From contig JAHCHE010000015.1 in assembly GCA_026129905.1 (NCBI GenBank), forward strand, positions 1 through 64,000: a stretch of 64,000 bases of DNA, in the 5' to 3' direction. The notes under the pieces were generated by a model. That model did not search any database. It was not told the DNA's origin and worked only from the letters and a program-made list of their open reading frames with translations. The position numbers and the translations under genes are program-made. This DNA comes from Bryobacteraceae bacterium (lineage in GTDB: Bacteria; Acidobacteriota; Terriglobia; Bryobacterales; Bryobacteraceae). Of the stretch, positions 1-7,614 are shown one piece after another. Position 1 is the first letter of the stretch. The number at the start of each line of letters is the position of its first letter.

Positions 1-312
1 GAACTCGAGCGCGTCCGCACCGGCCAAGCCGGCTACCTGCCCCAGGAACCGCCGCCGGAAATGGCGCGGCCCATCGCGCCGGAGCCGCAACCCGCCGCAA
101 GCGAAACGAACCCACGCGAGGCCTCGAAAACCGCCGCCGCGGCCGCAGGCAGCGCCAACGAAAAGAGCGAAAAAAACCAAACAAACCCAACCATCCCGGA
201 TTTTCGCCTCAAGTGGGACCTTTCCGACGGTCCGTATATCCTCAGTTCCGAGGAATGGCGTCAAGTTATCGCCGGCCGGGAGGATGAATCGACCCTTTTG
301 ATGAAAAAATAA
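1..312 (+). CDS. C-terminal fragment of an unidentified protein
   Basis: The reading frame is open from the first base of the window, so this is the last 103 residues of a gene that begins upstream; the ATG at 61 need not be its start. The visible part is a low-complexity Pro/Ala/Glu/Lys/Asn-rich linker (about residues 14-60) followed by a short acidic tail with an aromatic patch (FRLKWDLSDGPYILSSEEW). It ends in lysines and a TAA stop. I do not recognise the family. The linker suggests a flexible or surface-exposed C-terminus. No function is assigned. Confidence 0.6.
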   Translation, partial: ELERVRTGQAGYLPQEPPPEMARPIAPEPQPAASETNPREASKTAAAAAGSANEKSEKNQTNPTIPDFRLKWDLSDGPYILSSEEWRQVIAGREDESTLLMKK

Positions 313-382
313 CCTTCGCCGGCGGTTAATTATGGTCGCACGACCTGTGGTGGCGCCCGTGTTGCGCCTCGAATCAGAGCAG

Positions 383-410
383 GGTTCAGGAGCCTCCTGA
401 ATCTTTGCTC
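383..410. terminator. Possible bidirectional transcription terminator
   Basis: A 7-bp perfect stem (385-391 with 395-401, loop GCC), extendable by a G-T and a G-C pair, is followed by TCTTTGCT. It lies between the end of the first gene and the convergent acetyltransferase gene, which is where a shared terminator is expected. The U-tract is short, so the assignment is tentative. Confidence 0.35.
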
Positions 411-439
411 CCTGCGTCCTCCGTGGCTCTGCGGTGACG
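402..439. repeat. Quasi-periodic CTCCGTGGCTCTGCGGTGA-type intergenic repeat
   Basis: This intergenic stretch has an internal near-repeat of CTGCGTCCT / CCGTGG / CTCTGCGGTG and sits just downstream of two convergent genes. From memory, very similar tracts of imperfect ctctgcg/cgtgg units ending in GCGGTGA occur between genes in many environmental bacteria, without an accepted function. Only one copy is seen here, so calling it a dispersed repeat rests on recollection rather than on this window. Confidence 0.35.
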
Positions 440-443
440 TTTT

Positions 444-950
444 TCAAACCATCAAGATCCGACCGCCCGGATCCTCCAGCAGGCGCTCGACGATGATGAC
501 GTCGCGCCAGACGCCGTCGAGTTGCGCGTGCTTCTCGTACCGGCCCACCTCGCGGAATCCGGCCGAGGCGATCAGAGACCGGCTGGCGCGGTTCTCGGGG
601 AAGATTCGGGAGACGAGCTTCCAGAAACCGGCCTCCCAGGCCCGCCGGATCAGTTCTTCGAGCGCCACCCGGCCCGCGCCGCGCCCCCGCCTCGAGCGCT
701 CGACGTACACGGAAGTCTCGGCCACCCCCGAGTAGCACTCCCGCGGCCGGTATTCGAACGTGGCCGCGAACGCCACCACGCGCCGGTCTTCCTCCACCAC
801 TACGACCGGATGCCGTCCGTCGAACCACGCCCGGACATCCGAGGCCGAGCGCCGCCGCGTTTCAAACGTGGCCACCCGGTCCTCGATTCCCTGGTTGTAG
901 ATGCGCGCGATCGCCTCCGCGTCGCCGATCGTTGCCAGTCGGGCCGTCAC
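444..950 (-). CDS. GNAT N-acetyltransferase, ArsN1/phosphinothricin-acetyltransferase type
   Basis: A 168-residue single-domain GNAT enzyme, the usual length for the family. It opens with the typical beta1-alpha1 segment (ATIGDAEAIARIYNQGIEDR) and carries the acetyl-CoA pyrophosphate loop RSRRGRGAGR near residues 85-94, then IFPENRASRSLIASAGF, characteristic of the Pat/Bar and ArsN1 group that acetylates the amino group of phosphinothricin, arsinothricin or methionine sulfoximine. The protein should be cytoplasmic. The exact substrate cannot be read from sequence; no arsenic genes are adjacent, so a detoxification role is inferred. The start codon is GTG at 948-950; a TAGAAT box lies 12 nt upstream of it. 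Confidence 0.85.
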   Translation of the reverse strand: MTARLATIGDAEAIARIYNQGIEDRVATFETRRRSASDVRAWFDGRHPVVVVEEDRRVVAFAATFEYRPRECYSGVAETSVYVERSRRGRGAGRVALEELIRRAWEAGFWKLVSRIFPENRASRSLIASAGFREVGRYEKHAQLDGVWRDVIIVERLLEDPGGRILMV

Positions 951-1623
951 GGGTCTGTTGAGATTCTAACGGACGCGATGGACCCCGGCGCAAAGCGTCT
1001 GGGCATTCCCGAGCGCCTTTACGCGTGGAGTCCACTTGCTTTACTCCATGCAAAGTTTCCCGCCCTGTCTGGGGGAGTGGGCTTCAGCCGCGGCGGCTTC
1101 AGCCCCGCTCTCTCCGTCGACGCGCCTTGGCCGAGCACCGCCTTGCGCCTGACTCCCTGTCGGAATCGCTCGACTTCACGTCTGTCCATCGGGCTGATGT
1201 CGATTCCCGCCGCGTCGGCGCGTACCCGCGGCGCTTCTTGTCACCGATTGCTGTCTCGTCTTTTTCCGGCTCATGCCCGCCTCCCCCCCTGACCGGGCGG
1301 CTCCGGCGTGCACTCTCCTAACCGGGTTTGGCTTTTGCAGGCCACCACCATTCACCAGACCACGAAACCGGAAGCCATGCTCTGCGACGGGCTTGAAAAC
1401 ACCACTGCGCGAATCGGCCTTGACTGCCACCCGCAGGGCTCCACCGTACTTCCCTCATCAGACTGGCCGCCAGGTCAACAGCTCCGTGGTGAAGTCTCAG
1501 CCTCCCCTGCCCGATCCAGCCGCGCGCTTCACCTTCTTCGTGCTTTTCCCACGCGCGTTCGGTTGACTCCCCGGCGCCCTTCATGTACCCTCTGATTTAA
1601 GACATTCACTCAAAGGAGGGTTC
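951..1623. other. 670-bp gap with no recognisable gene
   Basis: This is the only long gene-free stretch in the window. Short frames are open on both strands but overlap one another, lack ribosome binding sites and have mixed third positions, unlike the strongly GC-ending codons of real neighbours. A hairpin-forming pair (TGGAGT at 1026-1031 with ACTCCA at 1042-1047) lies near the left end without a T-tract. The right end carries the ferredoxin leader. I looked for RNase P RNA, tmRNA and tRNA signatures and saw none. It could be a decayed gene or an uncharacterised RNA. Confidence 0.5.
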
Positions 1624-1884
<261 letters not shown>

Positions 1885-1974
1885 CGGCGGCCCCGGTCCG
1901 CCCCGCCCATTCTGGACTTCTGGCTCTGAATTTCCTTTCCTGTACGCCCGAATCAAGTTACAATAGGAGGCGGT

Positions 1975-2472
1975 ATGAAGCTCAGTGCTCAGGAGGAGTA
2001 TGGGTTGAGGTGTCTGCTGCACTTGGCTCGGTGCGGTGACGACCAAAGCCTTACGATACCGGAAATCAGCCGGGCCGAAGGTCTTTCTGTGCCCAACGTC
2101 GCCAAGTTAATGCGCCTGCTCCGCATGGGCGGCATGGTGCAGAGCGCTCGTGGCCAGTCCGGCGGATACTCGCTGGCTCGCCCCGCAAACCAGATCACCA
2201 TCGGTGCGATTATCGACTTGCTCGGCGGGCCGCTGTTTGGACCCAGTTTCTGCGAGCGCCACGCCGGACGCGAAATGGCTTGTACGCACGCCGACGACTG
2301 TTCGCTTCGCGCCCTGTGGAGCTCGATGCAAACCATGCTGGCCACCGTCTTGGACAAGACAACCTTGCAGGACCTTCTCCTCGACGAGCGAACGATGGAC
2401 CAGCGGATCGACGATCTCGCCGCCGCGGCGTCCCACGCCGCCAACGGCCGCGGCGCCGTTAGTCGCGCCTGA
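1975..2472 (+). CDS. Rrf2-family transcriptional regulator, IscR-like
   Basis: A 165-residue Rrf2 protein. Residues 1-80 hold the winged helix-turn-helix (MKLSAQEEYGLRCLLHLA, then the recognition region EGLSVPNVAKLMRLL and the wing ARGQSGGYSLARP). Three cysteines at 93, 103 and 109 occupy the position where IscR and NsrR bind a [2Fe-2S] or [4Fe-4S] cluster, so a cluster-sensing repressor is likely; spacing C-x9-C-x5-C differs from E. coli IscR (x5, x5). AGGAGG lies 4 nt before the ATG, and TACAAT at 1959-1964 resembles a -10 box. The regulator follows the ferredoxin gene and precedes a radical-SAM gene, both iron-sulfur proteins, so these are plausible targets. Residues after 125 are not conserved. 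Confidence 0.88.
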   Translation: MKLSAQEEYGLRCLLHLARCGDDQSLTIPEISRAEGLSVPNVAKLMRLLRMGGMVQSARGQSGGYSLARPANQITIGAIIDLLGGPLFGPSFCERHAGREMACTHADDCSLRALWSSMQTMLATVLDKTTLQDLLLDERTMDQRIDDLAAAASHAANGRGAVSRA

Positions 2473-2526
2473 GCGCCGGACCGTCGGCGAGTGGGCAAGG
2501 TCCCGTCAAGGGACGCCAGGGGAAGT

Positions 2527-3597
2527 ATGTCGGCGTTTGCCCAGATTCTTCAGCACAACGTTCACGAAGGCGATCTTCACGAACCGATTGACGCCAATCG
2601 CCTTCGCTGCCTCGCTTGCGGCCATCGCTGTCCCATTCTTGACGGACAATCCGGCGTCTGTAAGGTGCGCTTCCATCTCGGCGGTAAGCTCTACGTGCCT
2701 TGGGGCTATGTCGCCGGCGCCCACTGCGACCCCATCGAAAAAAAGCCCTTCTTTCATGCCTGGCCCGGCGCCCCCGCTTTCAGTTTCGGCATGCTCGGCT
2801 GCGATCTCCACTGTGGATATTGCCAGAACTGGGTCACTTCCCAGGCCATCCGCGACCCGCGCGCCGTAGCCCCGCCTCGCCGCGCCACCCCGGACGAACT
2901 GGTGGAGGAGGCCGTCAACTGCGGCGCCGAGGTCATCGTCAGCACCTACAACGAACCCCTGATTACCGCCGAGTGGGCCGTCGCTGTATTCCGCCGCGCC
3001 CGCGAATGCGGCCTGATGACCGGCTTTGTCTCCAACGGCAACGCAACCCCGCAGGTCCTCGAATACCTCCAACCCTGGGTCGACCTTTACAAAGTGGACC
3101 TGAAGAGCTTCCGCGATCGCGCCTACCGCGAACTCGGCGGCCGCCTCCAGCCCATCCTCGACAGCATCCGCCTCATCCACCGGATGGGATTCTGGCTCGA
3201 GGTCGTCACCTTGATCGTTCCCGGTTTCAACGACTCGGACGCCGAGCTTCGCGAAATCGCGGACTTCCTTGCCGGCATCTCCGCCGACATCCCTTGGCAC
3301 GTCACGGCTTTCCACAAGGATTACAAGATGACCGGTCCGGACAACACTCCGCCGGAGACCCTCGCGCGCGCCGCCGCCATCGCCCGCCAGTCCGGTCTGC
3401 GGTACGTCTACGCGGGTAATCTTCCAGGACGCCTTGAAGGTCTGGAAGACACCTCCTGCCCATCCTGCGGCAGCGCGCTGATTCGCCGCTTCGGCTTCCA
3501 CGTCCTTAAGAACCGGCTGCGCGACGACGGCCATTGCCCCATCTGCTTTACCCAAATCCCCGGACGCTGGGCCACGACCGCCGTCGCCCGCCGGTGA
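2527..3597 (+). CDS. amrS: AmmeMemoRadiSam system radical SAM enzyme
   Basis: A 356-residue radical SAM protein of the PflA-like group that accompanies AMMECR1 and MEMO proteins. The cluster motif C-x3-C-x2-C is CDLHCGYC within GMLGCDLHCGYCQNW. It is framed by additional cysteine sets typical of AmrS: N-terminal RCLACGHRCPI...GVCKVR and C-terminal CPSCGS plus HCPICF, suggesting zinc or extra cluster sites. STYNEPLIT and the TIM-barrel strand KVDLKSFRD also match the family. The start at 2527 is preferred over the GTG at 2491 because AGGGGA lies just before it. The reaction of this widespread system is unknown. The fused partner protein is about 29 kb away at 32669-34096. The gene ends flush against the convergent DUF4832 gene. 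Confidence 0.9.
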   Translation: MSAFAQILQHNVHEGDLHEPIDANRLRCLACGHRCPILDGQSGVCKVRFHLGGKLYVPWGYVAGAHCDPIEKKPFFHAWPGAPAFSFGMLGCDLHCGYCQNWVTSQAIRDPRAVAPPRRATPDELVEEAVNCGAEVIVSTYNEPLITAEWAVAVFRRARECGLMTGFVSNGNATPQVLEYLQPWVDLYKVDLKSFRDRAYRELGGRLQPILDSIRLIHRMGFWLEVVTLIVPGFNDSDAELREIADFLAGISADIPWHVTAFHKDYKMTGPDNTPPETLARAAAIARQSGLRYVYAGNLPGRLEGLEDTSCPSCGSALIRRFGFHVLKNRLRDDGHCPICFTQIPGRWATTAVARR

Positions 3598-5001
3598 TTA
3601 CCGCACTTCGACGCCGCCGAGATCGTACCAGCCGTCCGGCTGACGTCCTTCGATTGCCAGGCGGATCTCGGGCGCCTGCGTCCGCGGATCGAGCAGCGCG
3701 GTTCGCAACCGGTACGTCCCCGGCCGGAGCTGCTCGGGAACGTAGACCGTCTCTTCGTACAGCGCATCGCCGGGCAGCCACTTGCGGATATCCGCCCGCG
3801 TTTGCAGCGCGGCGCCGCCCGCCTCCGACCGCAACTGCAACGCCAGCCGGTAATCCCCGTAGACCGGCGCCACGCCCTTGTTCACCCACCACATGCTCAA
3901 CGGCGCCATCGAGCCCGCCTTCAGCGTCTTCGGCAACTCCACCCGCCGCAGAACCAAGCGGTACCCCATCTTCTTCTGGAACTCCTCAAAAGCCTGCTTC
4001 CACTCCGCCGGAATCGGGCTCGACTTGATGTTCACCGAACTGGCGTGCCACCGCAACGCCTGTTCGATGATGTAGTTCAGATCGAAGCCGCCGTCTTTCC
4101 AGTACTCCGGCGTCCAGCAGGTTTCGAGCGACACCGGTCCGCGCTGCCACGCGTCCTGCGCCTCGGCGCGAACCAGTTGCAGGGGATAGAAGTCCAGCAT
4201 GTGCGATAGCTTCCGACCCCAGCTCTCCCAGTACGGACCCTCCATGTCGCCCCAGCAGTCCAGCCGCCAACCCGTGCCCTTGCTGGTGGCGTAGGCCAGC
4301 ACCGGCGGTTCGTCGAAGTTCACCAGCAGCGGCGTGCGCCGGAAGCCTTCCAGGTAGAGGTCGATCAACGCCCGGTGTGACGGCCAGTCCGGCACGTGTG
4401 GGCCCCACCCCTCGCCCCAATAGCCCACCGTCGAGATATCCACGCTGTCCATGTACGGGTGGCCGTCGTATCGCGCGGCCAGGCTCTTCACCAGCCCGCC
4501 CCAGTGCTTCATGTACAACGGATCGGCCGCGTCGGGAGACCAGATCTTCCCGTCCTTGTCCTCCGGCTTGTTCGCCCGTCTCGCCCCGGAATTCCGATAC
4601 CACTCCGGCAACGGGCTGCCCTCGTCGTACGGCATCAGCCGGATCGCCAGCCGCTGCCGCCGCTCGCGCGCCTGTTCCAGCGCCAGGTCGATGATCTCCC
4701 ACCGGTACCTCCCTTCCTCCGGCTCGATTTGCCGCCAGAACCAGCGGAAGTACGCGATCGAGGAATCCGGATAGTCCGGCTTTTCCCCGCTCCTGGCCAA
4801 CCGCTCCGTCGGGCCGACTTCCGACCAGCGCTTCCCCGGGTTCAGCGCATCGCCGTTGAACCGCTGGAACGTCTGGACGCCCATTCCCGGGTTGACCAGC
4901 ACATCGTCGATCTCCACCGGCCGGATGACGATCGTTTCGTCTGCCGCGGCGCCGGCCGCCGCCGCTATCGCCAAACACAACGTGATTCCGCGCGCCATCA
5001 T
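3598..5001 (-). CDS. Exported DUF4832-type glycosidase-like protein
   Basis: A 467-residue protein with an N-terminal signal peptide (LCLAIAAAAGAAADE). The segment VLVNPGMGVQTFQRF and the following (beta/alpha)-barrel-like region (residues about 30-330) resemble DUF4874/glycoside-hydrolase-like N-termini; the region NIKSSPIPAEWKQAF...MGYRLVLRRVELP and the C-terminal beta-sandwich match DUF4832. Acidic residues in an E-G-x-Y-R-W segment and in VNFDEPP could be catalytic but this is inference. It is likely periplasmic or secreted and active on a polysaccharide. Its ATG overlaps the stop of the upstream small exported gene (ATGA), so the two are co-translated. No enzymatic activity is established for the family as far as I know. 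Confidence 0.75.
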   Translation of the reverse strand: MMARGITLCLAIAAAAGAAADETIVIRPVEIDDVLVNPGMGVQTFQRFNGDALNPGKRWSEVGPTERLARSGEKPDYPDSSIAYFRWFWRQIEPEEGRYRWEIIDLALEQARERRQRLAIRLMPYDEGSPLPEWYRNSGARRANKPEDKDGKIWSPDAADPLYMKHWGGLVKSLAARYDGHPYMDSVDISTVGYWGEGWGPHVPDWPSHRALIDLYLEGFRRTPLLVNFDEPPVLAYATSKGTGWRLDCWGDMEGPYWESWGRKLSHMLDFYPLQLVRAEAQDAWQRGPVSLETCWTPEYWKDGGFDLNYIIEQALRWHASSVNIKSSPIPAEWKQAFEEFQKKMGYRLVLRRVELPKTLKAGSMAPLSMWWVNKGVAPVYGDYRLALQLRSEAGGAALQTRADIRKWLPGDALYEETVYVPEQLRPGTYRLRTALLDPRTQAPEIRLAIEGRQPDGWYDLGGVEVR

Positions 5002-5399
5002 CGAGATTCCTTGAGGCTCCTTTCAATCTGCTCCGCAACCCCCGCCAACGACCGGTGATCCATCCCCGCCGATTCCAGAACCACAAAAAGGTCCCCCTGG
5101 TGATACGCCAGACGCCCCGCCTCGGGCCGCCATTTCTGCGCCAGTTCGAACGCGCCCGCCTCCGACGTCATCCAGTAGACCGTCACCGTCAGGTCACCAG
5201 CTCCGGCGTAGCGTCCCCGGTAGGCCGACCGCAAACCCAGCCGCCGAATCTCGTCCGGCGTTTCGTCCGCTGTCAATCGGGCGGTCCCCTCGAGCTTCCA
5301 CCCGTCCCCCAGGGTGGAAGGATACGCGAACTCCTCCTGGGCCGTTCCTCCACAGCTCACGATGACCGCAACGGAAACCAGCCAGGCTCGTCGTCTCAT
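4998..5399 (-). CDS. Small exported protein, possible lipoprotein
   Basis: A 133-residue protein starting MRRRAWLVSVAVIVSCGG. The hydrophobic stretch ending VIVSC-G resembles a lipobox, so it may be a lipoprotein cleaved before Cys16; ordinary signal-peptidase cleavage after the nearby TAQ is the alternative. The rest is a small alpha/beta protein with YPSTLGDGWKLEG and DLTVTVYWMTS, the kind of domain sometimes described as DUF6599-like in related genomes, but I cannot confirm that. It is the first gene of a two-gene unit with the DUF4832 protein (4-bp overlap), suggesting a shared extracytoplasmic role. Confidence 0.65.
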   Translation of the reverse strand: MRRRAWLVSVAVIVSCGGTAQEEFAYPSTLGDGWKLEGTARLTADETPDEIRRLGLRSAYRGRYAGAGDLTVTVYWMTSEAGAFELAQKWRPEAGRLAYHQGDLFVVLESAGMDHRSLAGVAEQIERSLKESR

Positions 5400-5465
5400 A
5401 TAGGCGCCATCTCATGATAAAACCGTGAGTGGTCGCTCGGCGTTTCCCGCGGAGCGCCCCGGACT

Positions 5466-5606
5466 ATGGCAAAGATCAAACCGGTCAAAGGCAAGAAGAA
5501 AAAAGAATCGCGAAAAAGCGCCATCCCCTGCTTCGTGCTCATCATCTCGGGTATGGCCCTGCTCTCGCTGTTGTTCTACGCCATCCTAAGGTCGGCCGCC
5601 CCATGA
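5466..5606 (+). CDS. 46-residue single-pass membrane protein upstream of rph
   Basis: A short frame reading [18 protein letters not shown], then a hydrophobic segment from about residue 20 to 41 ([20 protein letters not shown]) and the tail ILRSAAP. The Lys/Arg-rich N-terminus followed by one transmembrane helix predicts an inner-membrane protein with its N-terminus in the cytoplasm. Its stop codon overlaps the rph start (ATGA at 5603-5606), the tight coupling expected of a real gene. I do not know the family. Related tiny membrane proteins may be missed by annotation pipelines because of length. Confidence 0.65.
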   Translation: MAKIKPVKGKKKKESRKSAIPCFVLIISGMALLSLLFYAILRSAAP

Positions 5607-6322
5607 GGATCGACAGTCGGAAGCCCGACCAGATGCGGCCGCTCAAGCTCCAGACTGACTATCTGCTCACTGCCGAAGGCTCGGCTCTCATCGAGTTGGG
5701 CAACACGCGCGTGCTCTGCGCCGCCACCGTGGAAGACACCGTGCCCCACTTCCTGCGCGGCGCGGGCAAAGGTTGGATCACCGCCGAATACTCCATGCTT
5801 CCCCGCGCCACAGCGACGCGCACGCCGCGAGAGGTCTCCAAGGGCCGCCAGTCGGGCCGCACGCTGGAGATCCAGCGTCTGATCGGCCGCTCGCTCCGCA
5901 GCGTCACCAACCTCGAGGCGCTCGGCGAGCGCACCCTCATCGTCGATTGCGACGTCCTCCAGGCCGACGGAGGGACCCGCACCGCCGCCATTACCGGCGC
6001 CTACGTGGCTCTGGTGCTCGCCCTCCGCAGCTTGGTCCGATTTAAGGTCCTTGCCGCGAACCCGCTGCGCGAGCCCGTGGCGGCCACCAGCGTCGGCATC
6101 GTCAACGGTCGCCCAATGCTCGACCTCTGCTACGAGGAGGATTTCCAGGCTGAAGTGGACATGAACGTAGTCATGACCGGAAGCGGCCAGTATGTCGAGG
6201 TGCAGGCCACTGCGGAAAGGACGCCCTTCGGCGACGATCAGCTCCGCGAACTCCTGGAACTCGCCCGCGGCGGCATCGAGCGGCTGTTCACCGCTCAGCG
6301 CGAGGCTCTCGAGTCCCGGTGA
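5603..6322 (+). CDS. rph: Ribonuclease PH
   Basis: A 239-residue phosphorolytic 3'-5' exoribonuclease that trims the 3' ends of tRNA precursors, using phosphate and releasing nucleoside diphosphates. Family hallmarks are [16 protein letters not shown] at the N-terminus, [16 protein letters not shown], the RNA/phosphate-binding [18 protein letters not shown], and [19 protein letters not shown]. Length matches other RNase PH proteins. The start at 5603 was chosen over upstream in-frame codons because the protein begins here in homologues and overlaps the small membrane gene. It overlaps rdgB by 4 bp, a common pairing of the two genes. Confidence 0.97.
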   Translation: MRIDSRKPDQMRPLKLQTDYLLTAEGSALIELGNTRVLCAATVEDTVPHFLRGAGKGWITAEYSMLPRATATRTPREVSKGRQSGRTLEIQRLIGRSLRSVTNLEALGERTLIVDCDVLQADGGTRTAAITGAYVALVLALRSLVRFKVLAANPLREPVAATSVGIVNGRPMLDLCYEEDFQAEVDMNVVMTGSGQYVEVQATAERTPFGDDQLRELLELARGGIERLFTAQREALESR

Positions 6323-6912
6323 CTCTCTACTGCGCGACCACCAATCCCGGCAAGTTGGCCGAATTCCGGCTCGCCGTCGGGCATTTCCCCGGCGCCGTCT
6401 CGATCGAGCCTGTCCCGGGTCTACGCGAGATCCCTCCGCCGGAGGAAACGGGCGCGACCTTCGAGGAAAACGCCATCGCGAAAGCCGTCTACTACAGCCA
6501 CCGCGCCCCCGGCCCATTGTTCGCCGACGACTCCGGCCTCGCGGTCGACGCGCTGGACGGCGCCCCGGGCATCCTTTCCGCCCGCTTCGCCGGTCCCGAC
6601 GCCACCGACGAGCGGAATAACCGCCTGCTGCTCGACCGCCTGTCCGGCGTCGCGGACCGCGCGGCGCGCTTCGTTTGCGTGGTGGCTCTCGCCGATCGCG
6701 GCGAGCTGATCCGAACCTTCCACGGCGTCGTCGAAGGAGTTCTCACGCACTCCCCCCGCGGGTCGAACGGCTTCGGCTACGACCCTTTGTTCTTCTTCCC
6801 GCCATTCGGCTGCACGCTCGCCGAAGTGGGAAGCGACCGCAAAATGACGGTGAGCCACCGCGGCAAAGCCCTCGCGTCGATGCTAGGATTCCTGCTCGAC
6901 CGCCGGCCCTGA
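6319..6912 (+). CDS. rdgB: XTP/dITP pyrophosphatase (HAM1 family)
   Basis: A 197-residue house-cleaning enzyme that hydrolyses dITP, XTP and ITP to monophosphate plus pyrophosphate, keeping deaminated purines out of DNA and RNA. Diagnostic motifs are the N-terminal [12 protein letters not shown], the metal/substrate motif [33 protein letters not shown], and [12 protein letters not shown], all in the normal order and spacing. Start is GTG at 6319, overlapping the rph stop (GTGA), so expression is coupled to RNase PH. The C-terminal segment with [11 protein letters not shown] completes the purine-binding region. Confidence 0.97.
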   Translation: MTLYCATTNPGKLAEFRLAVGHFPGAVSIEPVPGLREIPPPEETGATFEENAIAKAVYYSHRAPGPLFADDSGLAVDALDGAPGILSARFAGPDATDERNNRLLLDRLSGVADRAARFVCVVALADRGELIRTFHGVVEGVLTHSPRGSNGFGYDPLFFFPPFGCTLAEVGSDRKMTVSHRGKALASMLGFLLDRRP

Positions 6913-6926
6913 CGAAAGACGCAGGA

Positions 6927-7556
6927 CTACTTGCGGGCCAAGGCGGGCGCGCTGGGGAGGAATTCAAAGAGGCGGCCGGCGGCGTAGACCCGAAGGCGCG
7001 ACTCGCCGGCGAGGCGGCCGGGGCTAGGATAGAACACCGCGCCATCGGTGGATTCGCCGGGATCGAGCCTGGTTTCGACGAGAGCGATGGCCGAAGCTGC
7101 CGCGGCGGCCTTCAGCCGGGTCGAGGAGACGACGGCCAACGCGGACTGGCGGCGCTTCTCGTAGCCGTTGGTGGAACTAAACCGGTCCATGCCGTAGAGG
7201 CCCATTTCATAGGTGGTCACCAGCTTGACGACGTCGTCGCCGTTGGCGCTGCGAACCAGTTCGTTGATGACGCGGAGGGCGGGCAGCGCCTGAATCGAGC
7301 GGCCATCGGCGAAATCGAATCGAAAATCCTCCGGGCGCACGACGACCGGTTCCGGGGATCCGTTCGAAGCGGCGACTTGAACAATGGAGTACGTCCGTAC
7401 CTGCGCCGGCATGTGAGCGAACATAATCGTCAAGCCGTTACGGGTGAGGGTCTGATATTTCAGGCCGCCGGACTCGAATTCGACGACCTGCGCCGAGCCA
7501 GATAGCGCGAGAAGAGAAACCGCCGTAAGCGTGCCGGCCCGGCACACTGTATTCAT
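6927..7556 (-). CDS. Exported protein of unknown function
   Basis: A 209-residue protein with a signal peptide (TLTAVSLLALSGSAQ, likely cut after SAQ). The mature part has the look of a beta-rich extracytoplasmic domain (LKYQTLTRNGLTIMFAHMP, TYSIVQVAASNGSPEPVVVRPEDFRFDF) and an Ala-rich helical segment near residues 143-160. I do not recognise a named family. It is convergent with rdgB and lies just downstream of glnE on the same strand with a separate start. A TATGAT hexamer ends 6 nt before its ATG, consistent with a leaderless transcript. Confidence 0.6.
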   Translation of the reverse strand: MNTVCRAGTLTAVSLLALSGSAQVVEFESGGLKYQTLTRNGLTIMFAHMPAQVRTYSIVQVAASNGSPEPVVVRPEDFRFDFADGRSIQALPALRVINELVRSANGDDVVKLVTTYEMGLYGMDRFSSTNGYEKRRQSALAVVSSTRLKAAAAASAIALVETRLDPGESTDGAVFYPSPGRLAGESRLRVYAAGRLFEFLPSAPALARK

Positions 7557-7562
7557 ATCTTC

Positions 7563-7568
7563 ATCATA
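7563..7568 (-). promoter_or_regulatory. -10-like box TATGAT, 6 nt before an ATG
   Basis: On the minus strand TATGAT is followed by GAAGAT and then the ATG of the exported-protein gene (7554-7556). Transcription would begin at or within a base of the start codon, leaving no room for a ribosome binding site. No convincing -35 was found. Confidence 0.4.
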
Positions 7569-7614
7569 GACGACGGCGGCCAGAGGGAGAGCGGAAGCGG
7601 CCGGTCAGCGTTGG

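Noticed and set aside
1026-1047. Hairpin near the acetyltransferase gene as a terminator
   Set aside because: The stem is short and no T-tract follows it on either strand; it also lies upstream of the gene, not after it.
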